Shown in pieces: positions 36,472 through 46,482 of a stretch of DNA of 64,000 nucleotides. The notes below the pieces were generated by a model. The model was given only the letters and a program-made list of their open reading frames with translations, made no database searches and was not told where the DNA came from. Location: NCBI GenBank assembly GCA_963823075.1, contig CAWGKE010000001.1:124001-188000 (forward strand), in the 5' to 3' direction. This DNA is from UBA4732 sp963823075. Its GTDB lineage: Bacteria > Planctomycetota > Planctomycetia > Gemmatales > Gemmataceae. Within the stretch, counting starts at the first letter, position 1. Each line of letters starts with the position of its first letter. The position numbers and the translations under genes are program-made.

Positions 36472-36883
36472 TCATGACCGATGCCGTTGAGCCAGTCGTC
36501 GACACTCCGCCAAAATGTCCTTGCCGTACTTGTCCTCAAGGAATCGCTCGGAGACACGTTGTAGCCGTCGGCGTACCCCACCAATTCATCTGTGAGTACA
36601 CACCCGGCGACGGAGTGTAGCTCCACGCCGTAGCGTTCCTTCAACAGCTTTTGAAACTCCACTTCCTCCTTCAGCTTTTCGGGCGGAAGGGGCGGGCCCC
36701 GTACACCTGCACTTCGTAATGGCCGCGTGATTGGTCGATGGACGCTTGGCGCATGCCCCGCTGGTAGGGCGTCGGGGCAAGCCAAATGGCTAACGCGGCG
36801 GCGACCGAGGCAAAGACGACTGTGACGACCACGACCCAGGCCCAGCGCGACCGAAGCAGGCGAATGGCGAAGGACGCTGGCAT
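36472..36883 (-). CDS. Small membrane-anchored protein, two frameshifts
   Basis: AGGAGG lies 6 bases upstream of ATG 36883. An N-terminal membrane anchor (WAWVVVVTVVFASVAAALAIWL) is followed by YQRGMRQASIDQSRGHYEVQ. The frame then shifts near 36690 to EKLKEEVEFQKLLKERYGVE and LVGYADGYN, and again near 36555 to SERFLEDKYGKDILAECRRL, ending at TGA (36472-36474). Total about 137 aa. It resembles a paralogous planctomycete family of anchored proteins of unknown role (HYEVQVYG, LLKERYGV, VAGC, YADGYN). It is paired tail-to-tail with the small gene at 36204 and divergent from the cysteine desulfurase 45 bp away. Confidence 0.55.
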
Positions 36884-36927
36884 CACCGGCCTCCTGAAGA
36901 GCGGCAAGCCCATGCCGTCATCATAGC

Positions 36928-38082
36928 ATGAACGGCATGAACCCGATCTACCTCGACTACAACGCCACCACGCCGCTCGATTCCGGCGTGGTTGAGGCGA
37001 TGCTGCCGTACTTGCGGGAACATTTCGGCAACCCCTCCAGCGCGCATGCGCCTGGCAAGAAGGCCCACGAAGCCGTCGAGCAGGCCCGGCGACAGGTCGC
37101 GGAGTTGCTCAACGCCCAACCCGATGAAATCGTGTTCACCGGCGGCGGCAGCGAGGCCAGCAACCTCGCTATCAAAGGCGTCGCCTTCGCCCGGCTGCGC
37201 GGCGTCTTCGGCCGCTGGGCGCGCGGGCCGCACATCGTCATCAGCGCCGTGGAGCATCCCGCCACGACCCAGCCGTGCGAGTTCCTCAAGCGGCTCGGCT
37301 GCCGCGTCACCGTCGTGCCGGTGGACGGCTGCGGCTGCGTCGATCCCGACGCTGTGGGAAAGGCGATCGCGAAAGGGGCCGATCTGGTCAGCGTCATGCA
37401 CTCCAACAACGAGGTCGGCTCGTTGCAGCCCATCCGGGAGATCGCCGCTCTCACACGGGCCAAAGGCGTGCTGCTGCATACCGACGCCGCCCAGTCCACG
37501 GGCAAGCTGCCGCTGGACGTGCAGGAACTCGGCGTCGAGCTGCTGACCGTGGCGGGGCACAAGCTGTACGCCCCGAAGGGGGTGGGCGTGCTGTACGTCC
37601 GCCGCGGCGTGCGGCTGGAGCCGCTCATCCACGGCGCCGGCCACGAGGGCGGACGGCGGGCCGGCACGGAAAACGTGCCCTACATCGTCGGCCTCGGCGC
37701 CGCGTGCGAGATCGCCCGGCGGTCGCTGCCGGGGGCGTCGGCGCGATTGAGGCAGTTGCGCGATCGGCTATGGGAGCGATTGCGGGCCGGCCTCGGCGAG
37801 CGCATCAGCCTTAACGGCCATCCGGAAAAACGCTTGCCGAACACACTCAACGTCAACTTCGCCGGCTGCGTCGGGTCGGAATTGCTGGAGCGGACGCCGG
37901 AGGTGGCGGCCTCGACGGGGTCGGCCTGTCACGAGGGCAAGGTGAGTCAGTCGCCGGTGCTGTGCGCGATGGGCGTGCCGCCGGCGCTGGGCCGTGGGGC
38001 GCTGCGGCTGACGGTCGGCCGCTTCACCACGGAGGACGAAATCGACCGCGCCGCGGCCGCCCTGATCCGCGGCGCCCGGTAA
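36928..38082 (+). CDS. nifS: Cysteine desulfurase (NifS/IscS family)
   Basis: PLP-dependent enzyme that transfers sulfur from cysteine to acceptor proteins for Fe-S clusters or thiolation; 384 aa. It begins MNPIYLDYNATTPLDSGVVE, then FTGGGSEASNLAIKG, VEHPATT, the PLP-Asp/Gln block HTDAAQSTGKLPLDV, and the lysine in VAGHKLYAPKGVGVLY. The catalytic cysteine is in the loop STGSACHEGK near residue 332. The short loop and SACHEG pattern fit NifS-type proteins. No iscU, sufU or thiI is adjacent. The stop TAA is immediately followed by the family C repeat. Confidence 0.93.
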   Translation: MNGMNPIYLDYNATTPLDSGVVEAMLPYLREHFGNPSSAHAPGKKAHEAVEQARRQVAELLNAQPDEIVFTGGGSEASNLAIKGVAFARLRGVFGRWARGPHIVISAVEHPATTQPCEFLKRLGCRVTVVPVDGCGCVDPDAVGKAIAKGADLVSVMHSNNEVGSLQPIREIAALTRAKGVLLHTDAAQSTGKLPLDVQELGVELLTVAGHKLYAPKGVGVLYVRRGVRLEPLIHGAGHEGGRRAGTENVPYIVGLGAACEIARRSLPGASARLRQLRDRLWERLRAGLGERISLNGHPEKRLPNTLNVNFAGCVGSELLERTPEVAASTGSACHEGKVSQSPVLCAMGVPPALGRGALRLTVGRFTTEDEIDRAAAALIRGAR

Positions 38083-38209
38083 GAAGAATTCACCACGAAG
38101 ACACAAAGAACACAAAGAAGAAAGACAAAGAAGACAAAACCCAAGGTTCGAGATCGTGACGACCCCGAACCCTGGTTTTTGTCTTCTTTGTGCCTCTTTG
38201 TGGTGAATC
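38083..38209. repeat. Inverted repeat, family C, copy 2
   Basis: Left arm (GAAGAATTCACCACGAAGAC and three further ACACAAAG-type units) pairs with the right arm about 38178-38209 (TTTGTCTTCTTTGTGCCTCT, TTGTGGTGAATC). The element lies exactly between the TAA stop of nifS (38080-38082) and the TAA stop of the convergent LCCL gene (38210-38212). Confidence 0.88.
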
Positions 38210-39118
38210 TTACTTCCTCACGGCCTGGATGCGGTAGCTGCCGTCCCACTGGCCCCAGTCGGCCGTCGCGACGCCGTTTTTCTCAGACCCCTGGTAGCTC
38301 GCCGCGCCCGGCACGATGGTCACCTTGACGACCCCCGTTTGGCCGTCGGCCAGGACGCCCGCATGGACCACGGCCGCGGCCAGCATCGAGTCGTCGGTGT
38401 ACGGGCCGCTGCCCCAGACGGAGCCGGCGTTCTTGTTGCCCGTCACCTCGAAGAGGAACGACTTGTCGTTTTGACCGCGCAGGCCGACCAGATTGCCCGG
38501 GTCGGGCTGGATGTCGGCCGCCGCGGTCTTCGCGCCAACGGCCTGGAAGCGGTAGCTGCCGTCCCAGTTGTTCCAACCGACGGAGGAGACGCCATTGCGG
38601 TCGGACGCCGTGTAGCTGGCGGCGCCCGGCAGGATGGTCACCTTGACGACGCCCTTCTGGCCGTCGGCCAGGACGCCGGCGTGGACCGCCGCCGCGGCCA
38701 GCGTTGAGTCGTCGGTGTACAGGTCGGTGCCGTAGACCGTGCCGGCCCCCTTGTTGGCGGTCACCTCGAAGTAGAACGCCTTGCCGTTCTGACCGCGGTA
38801 GTTGACCAGATTGCCCGGGTCGGCCTCGGCCTTGATTGCGCCCGTCGCCAGCGCGTCGATTTGCTGGGCGACGGCGTCCGCCTCCGCGGTCTGGCCGGCC
38901 TTGGCGTAGCGCTGGCGCAGCTCCCGCAGCCGGGCGACGACTTCCTCGCGGCGCTGCTGGATGAGCCGGTCGGCCCGTCCCTGGATCTCGGCCGCGTCCT
39001 TGTCGAAGTTGTCCACCAGTTTCTGGGCGTCGGCGGGCAGGTCGTCGCCGCGCACGGACCCCAACGCCCCGAGCGCCAGGAGAACGGCGCCGACGACGAA
39101 CACACGGTTCACGCGCAT
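38210..39118 (-). CDS. Exported protein with a coiled coil and two LCCL domains
   Basis: A 302-aa protein with a signal peptide (VFVVGAVLLALGALGSVRG). Residues 30-95 are helical and charged (Ala/Glu/Gln/Arg), probably a coiled coil. Two tandem LCCL-type domains follow, each with N-LVxxRGQN-K-F-FEVT-NK-AG-V-G and YTDDSxLAAAxVHAGVLADG, then GVVKVTI-PGAASY and WDGSYR. Cysteines of the animal LCCL fold are absent, as is usual in bacterial versions. Likely a cell-surface or periplasmic binding protein. Confidence 0.85.
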   Translation of the reverse strand: MRVNRVFVVGAVLLALGALGSVRGDDLPADAQKLVDNFDKDAAEIQGRADRLIQQRREEVVARLRELRQRYAKAGQTAEADAVAQQIDALATGAIKAEADPGNLVNYRGQNGKAFYFEVTANKGAGTVYGTDLYTDDSTLAAAAVHAGVLADGQKGVVKVTILPGAASYTASDRNGVSSVGWNNWDGSYRFQAVGAKTAAADIQPDPGNLVGLRGQNDKSFLFEVTGNKNAGSVWGSGPYTDDSMLAAAVVHAGVLADGQTGVVKVTIVPGAASYQGSEKNGVATADWGQWDGSYRIQAVRK

Positions 39119-39237
39119 CGTTGTTCCCCATCAGAGAGTGGAAATGAACGAGGGGAGGATGGCACGATGATCCTCGTGCCTCGTGTACCCCTCTATATAC
39201 GGAAAGGACGGACTTTGCGGACACGCGGACGGCTTTT

Positions 39238-42200
39238 TCACTTCCCGGCCGCGGGCAGGCCGACGCGATCGGGGTCGTTCTTCCACGAATAGGTCTCGGC
39301 GAACTCCCCGGGCGCCAGCGTCTGCATCCCGGCGTCGGTTTGCACCACGTACACCACGTCCGACTCCAGGTCCTTCGCGGCGGCGTAGTGACCGTCGCCC
39401 GACACGGCCAGCCACTGGACGGCGCCGCCCTGCTGCATCAGGACGACCGTCGTTTCCGGGCGGAGGTCGTCCACGTCCCAGAAACGCACGGAGAACGCGA
39501 AGGAAGTCGAGGCGCCGTGACCGCGCTCCGGCAGGAAGTATTCCAGCCCCGGCTGGGGCGGCAGCGCGTGCGTCACCTCGCCCGTCTCGGTGTTCCAGAA
39601 GCGCAAGGCGCCGTCCTCGCCGCGGCCGGCCATCGTCCTGCCGTCGGCCAGCCAGGTCAGCTCGCCGACGGCGACGCCCGGCCCGCGGAGGTTCTGGTAC
39701 GGCCGCTCCGATGTGACGTTGAACAGCCGCGCCGCGTGGTCGGCGGAACGCCCCAGCCCGGCCGCGAACGACTTGCCGTCGGGGGCGAGGGCCAGGGCGG
39801 TCACCGGCCGCTGCGCCTCGGGCATTCCGGGATGGATCGTCCGAGTGAACTTGCCGGTCTCGGCGTTCCAGAAGACGCCGCTGTTGTCCGCGCTGCCGGT
39901 GACGATGGTCTTCGCGTCGATCCAGAGCAGGGCGTTGACGGCGGCGACGTGCTGACCTTTGAGCACGATCGGCGCCTTGCCGTCGTCCACGTCCCAGAGC
40001 GGGACCTCGACCGGCCGGTCCACGCCGACGGCCAGCGTGCGGTCGTCCGGCGACCAGGCCAGGGCCGTGATGTCGCAGTCCGGGTGCGGCGAGGTGTAGG
40101 TCTTCACCGGCTTGCCGGCGCCGGCGTCCCAGACGCAAACCTGACGGTCCCATCCGCCCGCGGCGGCGATCCGTTTGCCGTCGGCAGACCACGCCAGCGC
40201 GGTGATCTCCCGCGTCGGGCCGTGCAGCGTCTGCGCCAGCCGGGCCGGCGCCGCCGAGAACAGCCAGACCGTTTGCTCGCCCTGCAGCGCGACCTGTTTG
40301 CCGTCCGGCGCCACGTGTTCCGCCCGAATCCGCTCCGCTTTATAGACAGGCAGCGTGGCGAGGAGGAAGGGCCGACCGAACAACGGCATGTCCCAGACAT
40401 GCACGCCCGTTTCCTCGTCGGCGGTCGCCAGGCGCTTGCCGTCGGCCGACCACGACGCGGCCGTCCCCGGCGCCGCGATGCTGCGAATCGGCTTATCGAA
40501 AGGCGGCGCCCACGTGTGGGCGCCGGCCGGCCCGATCACGGCCAGCGTCCGCCCCTTCGCCGTCCAGGCCAACCCGGGCGCGGCGGGACGGTCCTTGTCC
40601 GGCGGGGCGGGGGCGGGCAGCAGTTTCAGCAGCTTTTCCGTGGCGGCCATGTCCCAGACCTGCACGGAGAGGTCCGCCCGGCCGACCGCCAGCAGCTTGC
40701 CGTCCGCCGACCAGGCCAGCGACACGGCCTCGGCCGCGGCGTCCGCCGGCAGGGCGCGGGGGTCGCGGACCCGGTCCACGTCCCACAGGCGCACCGTCCG
40801 GTCGGCGCCCAGGGCGGCCACGGTCTTGCCCTCCGCCGACCAGGCCAGGGCGCGGGTTTCGCCGACCTGTTCTTCCAGTGCGGCGAGATGTTTTCCCGTT
40901 TTCGCATCCCATAAATGGATTTTCTTGTCGCCCCCCGTGGCCAGGCGCACGCCGTCGGGCGACCAGGCCAGGGCGCGGCACGGCCCGACGTGGATGGACC
41001 GAAGCAGCCGGCCCGAGTCCGGATCCCAAAGGTCCACCGCCCCGTCGGCGCCGAGCGAGGCCAGCATCTTGCCGTCGGCCGACCAGGCGACGGCGCGGAC
41101 GGCGTTCTCGTGCGCCAGCAGGATGCGGAGCAGTTTGCCGCTTTCCAGGTTCCACAGCCGCACCGAGCCGTCGGCGCCAGCCGTCGCCAGCACACGGCCG
41201 GCCGGACTGCACGCGGCGTCGTGGACCGGGCCGCGGTGGCCGCGCGTCTCCACCGTCCAGCTGCGCACGCCGGGGAGGGGCGCCGGTCGGCTGACCAGCG
41301 CCGCGCCGGTCAGCGGGTCGCCCGCCTTGTCCACAGGCGGCGGGACGGCGACGTTCGGAGCGGACGAGCCGGCGAACATCCCCGCGAGCTGGGGGGCGTA
41401 CCGCCAGGCGACGACCGCAAACATGCCGAGAAGAAGGAGGAACAGAAAGAGCGCGACGAGCGACCGGCTGCGCGGGCGGCGAGCCGGGTCGTGCAAGCGC
41501 CCGGAAACCGGGACAGCCTCCGTCGGCTGCCGGGCCTCCTCAATGGCCGTGATCCGATCCGCGACTTCGCGCGCCGAGTCGGGGCGCGCCCCGGGTCCTT
41601 GGCCAGCAGCTGCACGATCAGGTCGGCCAGGGCGGGCGGCGTCCCAGGTTCGAGCGCGGTCGGCCGCGGCGGCTCCACGGTGTTGACGGCCAGCATGAGG
41701 CTGAAGGCGTTGGCCCCCTGGAAGGCGTTGCGGCCTGTGGCCATGCGGTAGAGGATGCAACCCAGGCTGAACAGGTCGCTGCGCGGGTCCACCGGCCGCC
41801 CCATCGCCTGTTCCGGCGCCATGAACGCCGGCGTGCCCATGACGAGGCCTTCCTGCGTCAGCTGCTTGTCGCTCTCGTCCTGGACGCGGGCCAGGCCGAA
41901 ATCGAGGATCTTCACCCGGCCGCGACCCGCCTCCAGCCAGACGTTGGACGGCTTGACGTCCCGGTGGATCAGGCCGTGCGAGTGGGCCGCCTCCAGACCC
42001 TCGGCGATCTCCCGGCCGATGCGCAGCACGTCGGCCGACGGCGGCTTCGGCTCGCGCATCAGCCGGTCTTCCAGCGTCTCGCCGCGCAGCAGCGGCATGG
42101 CGAGGAACAGCACGCCGCGGTCCTCATCGACCTGATAGATCGGGACGACGTGGTCGTGTTCCAGACGGGCGGCCGCCCGCGCTTTGCGCAGGAATCGCTC

Positions 42201-42626
42201 TCGAAAGACGGCCTGCTGCGCTCCCGCCGGCCGCATCACCTTGAGGGCGACGCGGCGCTGCAATTTGGGATCTTCCGCCTCGAAAACGACGCCCATGCCG
42301 CCGGCGCCGAGAACGCGGAGGACGCGATAGGGGCCGAGCCGGCCCATCTCGTCGCCGGCCTGCGGCGGGGCCAGGAAGGGGAAAGCCTCTGCGCCGCCGA
42401 CGGTCGGCGCGGGCGGTGGGAGGGTCGCCTCCTCGGAGGGGCGGGGGGGTTCCTCGCCGACGCCCCTCGTCGTCGGTTCCCCGCCACGGAGAGCGTCGAG
42501 CGCGCGCCGGCAGTCCACGCAGACCGGCAGGTGGTCGTTGACGAACCGGGCCTCGTCGGTGGACGCGCGGCCGAGCAGGAATCGTTCCAGCAGGCCGGCG
42601 TCGGGGCAGACGGAAGAGTCGTTCAC
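39238..42626 (-). CDS. Serine/threonine protein kinase with zinc-finger, transmembrane and WD40 domains (frameshifted)
   Basis: About 1129 aa after joining two frames. N-terminus: PDAGLLERFLLGRAS and an H-x3-C-x2-C zinc finger (HLPVCVDC). Kinase: G-loop LGAGGMGVVFEA, AxK VALKVMRP, IHRDVKPSNVWL, LDFGLARV, MGTPAFMAPEQ. One G missing in a GGGG run near 41596 restores LLAKDPGARPDSAREVADRI. Then one TM segment (LVALFLFLLLLGMFAVVAWRY) and about 13 extracytoplasmic WD40-type repeats (LAWSADGK, VxLWD). The kinase faces the cytoplasm, the propellers the other side. Start GTG 42626 (GAGGAA before it) is chosen; ATG 42659 is possible. Family typical of planctomycetes. Confidence 0.88.
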
Positions 42627-42734
42627 GCGCGGTTCCTCTTCCAGCGCAGCTTCCCCCATCCCGAAAAGCGTAGCTGCGCCAACGGAGGTCGGCAAAGAGA
42701 AATGGCGAATGGGAACGACGCCGTTTACAGCGTC

Positions 42735-44036
42735 TCAACCGCGGAACAGCTCCTCGATCGGCTGGGCCTCAGCGATCGGCGTCGGCCGGTTCTCCGGGCC
42801 GGGCAGCCGGGCATTGAGATTCACGCCCAGGCCGTAGTAGACGCTGGCCGCCACCTCGGCCGGCGTCACGGGCCGGTCCTTCGGCTCGCCGCCGATCTTG
42901 TCCGAGGCGCCGACCACCTGGCCGCCGCGCACCCCGGCGCCGGCGAACAGCACCGACCAGACGCCCGGCCAGTGGTCGCGGCCGCCGCGCGGGTTCAGCT
43001 GCGGCGTCCGCCCGAACTCACCCATCGCCAAAACCAGCGTCGTGTCCAGCATCCCGCGCTGCTTGAGGTCGTCCAACAGGGCCGTGTACGCCCGGTCGAA
43101 CATCGGACACAAAGCCTCTTTGTAATCGTCGAGACGGACGGCCAGCGAGCCGCCGTCGGCGTGGGCGTCCCAGGTGATCTCGTTGAAGACCGTGTCGAAC
43201 ATGTTGATCGTGACGAAGCGGACGCCGTGTTCCACGAGGCGGCGGGCCAGGAGGCACGATTGGCCGAACGTATTGCGGCCGTAGCGCGAGCGCAGGCCGT
43301 CCGTCTCGGCAGTGACGTCGAACGCCTTCTTGGCCTTCTCGGCGAAAACAAGGTGGAAGGCGTCGTTCGCATCGGCGTTCGCGGTTTTGTCGAAGGCGCG
43401 GTGAGCGGCGTCCACGACGTCGATCAGTTCCGTGCGCGTGTTGAGGCGTGCCGGGTCGCCGCGCAGGACCAGCGGCCCGTGGCGGGCGTCGAGGTAGCCG
43501 GCCGTCTGGCCGTGGCTGACGCTGACGCCGGTGGCGCCGATCGGCGCCGGCAGGACGACGAACGGCGGCAGGCCGTCCGGCCGCCGGCCGCGCAAATGCG
43601 ATATCACCGAGCCGTAATGCGGGTATTCCTGACCGCCGCGGAAGAGGAAGCCCGTCTGCATCATCTGATGGCCGGTTTCGTGGATCGGCGCCGCCTTGTG
43701 GTGGACCGAGCGCAGGATGGCATAGCGGTCGGCCGTCTTGGCCATGAGGGGGAAGTGCTCGCAGATTTCGACGCCGGGCACGTTGGTCCTGATCGGCCGG
43801 AACGGCCCGCGCACGTTGTCGGGAGCGTCGGGCTTGAGGTCCCAGGTGTCGAGCTGGCTGGGACCGCCGACGAGGAAGAGGAGGATGCAGTTGACGTCCT
43901 TCGACCTCTCGGCCGCGTGGAGGTCGGTCAGCGACAGGGCGACGGCGCCGGCGCTCAGGGCGCCGACTTTGAGGAAGTCGCGCCGCGTCAGGCCGTCGCA
44001 GAACCGAACACCTTTCCCACCTTCAAAGTTCAACAT
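42735..44036 (-). CDS. DUF1501 domain-containing protein (Tat-exported)
   Basis: A 433-aa protein with a twin-arginine signal (CDGLTRRDFLKVGALSAGAV). The body is a sulfatase/alkaline-phosphatase-like DUF1501 fold: CILLFLVGGPSQLDTWDLKP, ADRYAILRSVHHKAAPIHETG, VTINMFDTVFNEITWDAH, LVLAMGEFGRTPQLNPRGGRDHWP. These planctomycete proteins are normally paired with a PSD1-type DUF1549/DUF1553 cytochrome; no such partner is adjacent here. Function is unproven. Its start is followed upstream by the GNAT-like gene in the same direction. Confidence 0.92.
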   Translation of the reverse strand: MLNFEGGKGVRFCDGLTRRDFLKVGALSAGAVALSLTDLHAAERSKDVNCILLFLVGGPSQLDTWDLKPDAPDNVRGPFRPIRTNVPGVEICEHFPLMAKTADRYAILRSVHHKAAPIHETGHQMMQTGFLFRGGQEYPHYGSVISHLRGRRPDGLPPFVVLPAPIGATGVSVSHGQTAGYLDARHGPLVLRGDPARLNTRTELIDVVDAAHRAFDKTANADANDAFHLVFAEKAKKAFDVTAETDGLRSRYGRNTFGQSCLLARRLVEHGVRFVTINMFDTVFNEITWDAHADGGSLAVRLDDYKEALCPMFDRAYTALLDDLKQRGMLDTTLVLAMGEFGRTPQLNPRGGRDHWPGVWSVLFAGAGVRGGQVVGASDKIGGEPKDRPVTPAEVAASVYYGLGVNLNARLPGPENRPTPIAEAQPIEELFRG

Positions 44037-44171
44037 GATCGCTCACCCCCGGTTGCGCCCGGCGCGGGGCCGCGCCGCTCCCCCCATCGTAACCGGGACG
44101 GGCCGCGATGCAACAAGAAAGACACTGGCGCAACGGACAAAGATGAGGGAGGATGTGTTGAGCCGGGCTTC

Positions 44172-44717
44172 TCAGGAGGGGCCGTCGCGCAGCTCGACGC
44201 CGTGGCGCTTCAGCAGCGGTCGCATCTCGGCGAAATAGGCCGTCCCGTCCGCCGTCCGCCCGGAGGTGGCGACGACCGAGCAAGCCGTCGTTTTCGCCGC
44301 GGCGACCAGCAGGGCGGCGGCGAGGCCCCGTTTCCGGTGCGCCTCGGTCACGAAGATGTTCCGGGTGTAAAGGCGCTTCTCGGCGTCGATGAAATCGACG
44401 TCCAGCCGGCCGACCTCGCGCCCCAGGCACCGGGCGACGAAGGCGTAGTACACGAATCGTTTCGCCTTGGGTTCCTGCCGGAAGCAGAGTTCATACCCTT
44501 GCCGACCGGCCTTCTCCACCTCGGGAGCCGTCCTCGCCGCGGCGCCGACCGGGGCGAGAGGGCTTCCGCCGGCCCGCGCCGCGGCGGCCCCGCCGGCCGT
44601 TCCCGCCAGGACAAAGACGGGAAACGCGGCCGGCCGGCCGCACCAAACGGCGGCGCAAGCGAACCCCACGCCCACCGTCGTCCCCACGAACAGAAACCAT
44701 CCCGCCCGCCTCGCCAT
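44172..44717 (-). CDS. GNAT-like acetyltransferase with an N-terminal membrane region
   Basis: A 181-aa protein. Two hydrophobic segments near the N-terminus (WFLFVGTTVGVGFACAAVW; AAFPVFVLAGTAGGAAA) are followed by a GNAT-like half: VGRLDVDFIDAEKRLYTRNI, FVTEAHRKRGLAAALLVAAA with the acetyl-CoA binding pattern R-x-x-G-L/A-A. Substrate unknown. ATG 44717 has GGAGGG 7 bases upstream; the longer frame upstream is out of family. Confidence 0.6.
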   Translation of the reverse strand: MARRAGWFLFVGTTVGVGFACAAVWCGRPAAFPVFVLAGTAGGAAAARAGGSPLAPVGAAARTAPEVEKAGRQGYELCFRQEPKAKRFVYYAFVARCLGREVGRLDVDFIDAEKRLYTRNIFVTEAHRKRGLAAALLVAAAKTTACSVVATSGRTADGTAYFAEMRPLLKRHGVELRDGPS

Positions 44718-44907
44718 TTGCCGCCCTCCGCACTCCGGGAATGCGGGGCGGAAGGCAACCGGGGCGCCAGGGTCGGACGGTCGGCGCAAGCTGTTTCGCT
44801 GCGGCGTCTTGCGGAAGTAAGCCGGATTGGGTCGGAAACGGAAATCGTGCAATACGCCGGAACGGCCTTGCAGAATGCAAGACGGATTAGCGGAGATCGG
44901 CCGCGGA

Positions 44908-45555
44908 TCAGGCCGCCACGCCTTGCAGGTGGAAGGCGGCGTTGAGGGTGGTGACCGTGGTCGCATCGCGGTCGCGGACCACCACGGAAATGCCGCAGTT
45001 GTCCAGCGACACCTGCCGCGCCTGGCCGGGCGCCAGCCCCAGCAGGCCGGCGAGGTAGGTGCGATTGACGACATGGTGCGCGACGACCAGGATCGACTCG
45101 CCGCGGTGGCGTTCGAGGAGTTCCTCCAGGACGGGAAGGACGCGCTCATGGACCGCGGCGAACGACTCGCCGCCGGGGTAGCCGAAGGCGGCGGGGTCGG
45201 CGTGGAAGCGCTGGTAGCCGTCGGCGTCGAGGCCGCGTACGGTTGGCCAGTCGAGTCCCTCCCAGCGGCCGACGTCGCACTCGGTCAGGCCGTCCAGCGG
45301 GACCGGCGCCAGGCCGTGCGGCTCGGCCATCAGGGCCGCGGTCTGCACGGCGCGGAGCATGGGACTGGTATAGCAGTGGTCGATGGGCCGGATGGCGAGC
45401 AAGTCGCGGGTGGCCTCCGCCTGACGGACGCCGAGACGGGCCAGCGGTGGGTCGTGACGGCGACCCTGGATGCGCGGCGGCCGGGCCAGGTTGGCTTCCG
45501 TGGCCCCGTGACGGATCAGGTACAGGACGGTCTGCGGCTCCGCAATTTGCAGCAT
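44908..45555 (-). CDS. Histidine phosphatase family protein
   Basis: A 215-aa phosphoglycerate-mutase-like phosphatase. The catalytic RHG is in LYLIRHGATEANL near residue 15; the second arginine is in YTSPMLRAVQTAALM; the acid Glu is in LTECDVGRWEGL; the late histidine is in ILVVAHHVVNR. The GxxE/LxE pattern resembles alpha-ribazole phosphatase/GpmB-type enzymes. Substrate unknown. Confidence 0.88.
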   Translation of the reverse strand: MLQIAEPQTVLYLIRHGATEANLARPPRIQGRRHDPPLARLGVRQAEATRDLLAIRPIDHCYTSPMLRAVQTAALMAEPHGLAPVPLDGLTECDVGRWEGLDWPTVRGLDADGYQRFHADPAAFGYPGGESFAAVHERVLPVLEELLERHRGESILVVAHHVVNRTYLAGLLGLAPGQARQVSLDNCGISVVVRDRDATTVTTLNAAFHLQGVAA

Positions 45556-45710
45556 CTCTTAACCTAACCTTCCTCGCCGGGTACGGCGAGCGCGGATGAT
45601 GCGCCGACCCCCGCGAAAAAGCAAGACCGGCCGGTGGCAGTGCGGCGCCGACCCGCTAGAACAACCCCGTCGGGAGGCGTCCTCCCGGCCGTCACGGAGC
45701 CGTGCCCCCT

Positions 45711-46481
45711 ATGGCCACGCCGCGCGTCCTGATCCTTCGCGCCCCCGGCGCCAACTGCGACGGCGAAGCGCAGTTCGCCTTCGAGGCGGCCGGCGCCGTC
45801 GCCGAGCGCGTCCACATCAACCGTCTGCGCGAACAACCTGCCCTGTTGCAGCGTTACCAGATCCTCGTTGTGCCCGGCGGCTTCACCTATGGCGACGACG
45901 TGGCGGCCGGCAAGATCCTCGCCAACCAGCTGAGCTGCTTCCTCGGCGACGCCCTGCGGCGCTTCCGCGACGCCGAGAAACTCATCCTCGGCGTCTGCAA
46001 CGGCTTTCAGGCCCTGCTCAAGGCTGGCCTGCTGATCCCGCCCGACGAGGAAGGTCCCCTCGCCACGCTGGCCCACAACGAGTCGGGCCGCTTCCAGGAC
46101 CGCTGGCTGACGCTCCAGGCCTTCCCCGGTCGCTGCCCGTTCCTGACGGGAATCGACCGGATGCTCGTGCCGATCGCCCACGGCGAGGGCCGCTTTCTGT
46201 GCCGTGAGGAGTGGATCTTGCAGGGGCTGGAGCAGGCGGGGCAGGTGGTGTTGAAGTACACGCCGGCGCCGGACGACGATGACCGGCCGTACAACCCCAA
46301 CGGCTCGCAGGGCGACGTGGCCGGCCTGTGCGACGCCACCGGCCGCGTCCTCGGCCTGATGCCGCACCCGGAGCGCCACGTCCTGCCGACGCAGCACCCG
46401 CGCTGGACGCGGCTCGGCCTGGCTGCCGAGGGCGACGGCCTGGCCCTGTTCCGCAACGCGGTCCAATTTTTCTCTGAATAA
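45711..46481 (+). CDS. purQ: Phosphoribosylformylglycinamidine synthase subunit PurQ
   Basis: Glutaminase subunit that supplies ammonia to PurL in purine synthesis; 256 aa. The class I amidotransferase triad is visible: Cys96 in GVCNGFQALLKAGLL, with His and Glu in MPHPERHV. It starts ATPRVLILRAPGANCDGEAQF, the PurQ N-terminus. ATG 45711 is chosen over GTG 45702, as GGAG then lies at a reasonable distance. No purL or purS is nearby. nadC starts 1 base after its stop. Confidence 0.92.
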   Translation: MATPRVLILRAPGANCDGEAQFAFEAAGAVAERVHINRLREQPALLQRYQILVVPGGFTYGDDVAAGKILANQLSCFLGDALRRFRDAEKLILGVCNGFQALLKAGLLIPPDEEGPLATLAHNESGRFQDRWLTLQAFPGRCPFLTGIDRMLVPIAHGEGRFLCREEWILQGLEQAGQVVLKYTPAPDDDDRPYNPNGSQGDVAGLCDATGRVLGLMPHPERHVLPTQHPRWTRLGLAAEGDGLALFRNAVQFFSE

Positions 46482-46482
46482 G

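Noticed and set aside
41310..44945. Plus-strand frame of nearly 1000 codons opposite the kinase and DUF1501 genes
   Set aside because: It is antisense to two strongly supported minus-strand genes and has no recognisable domain.
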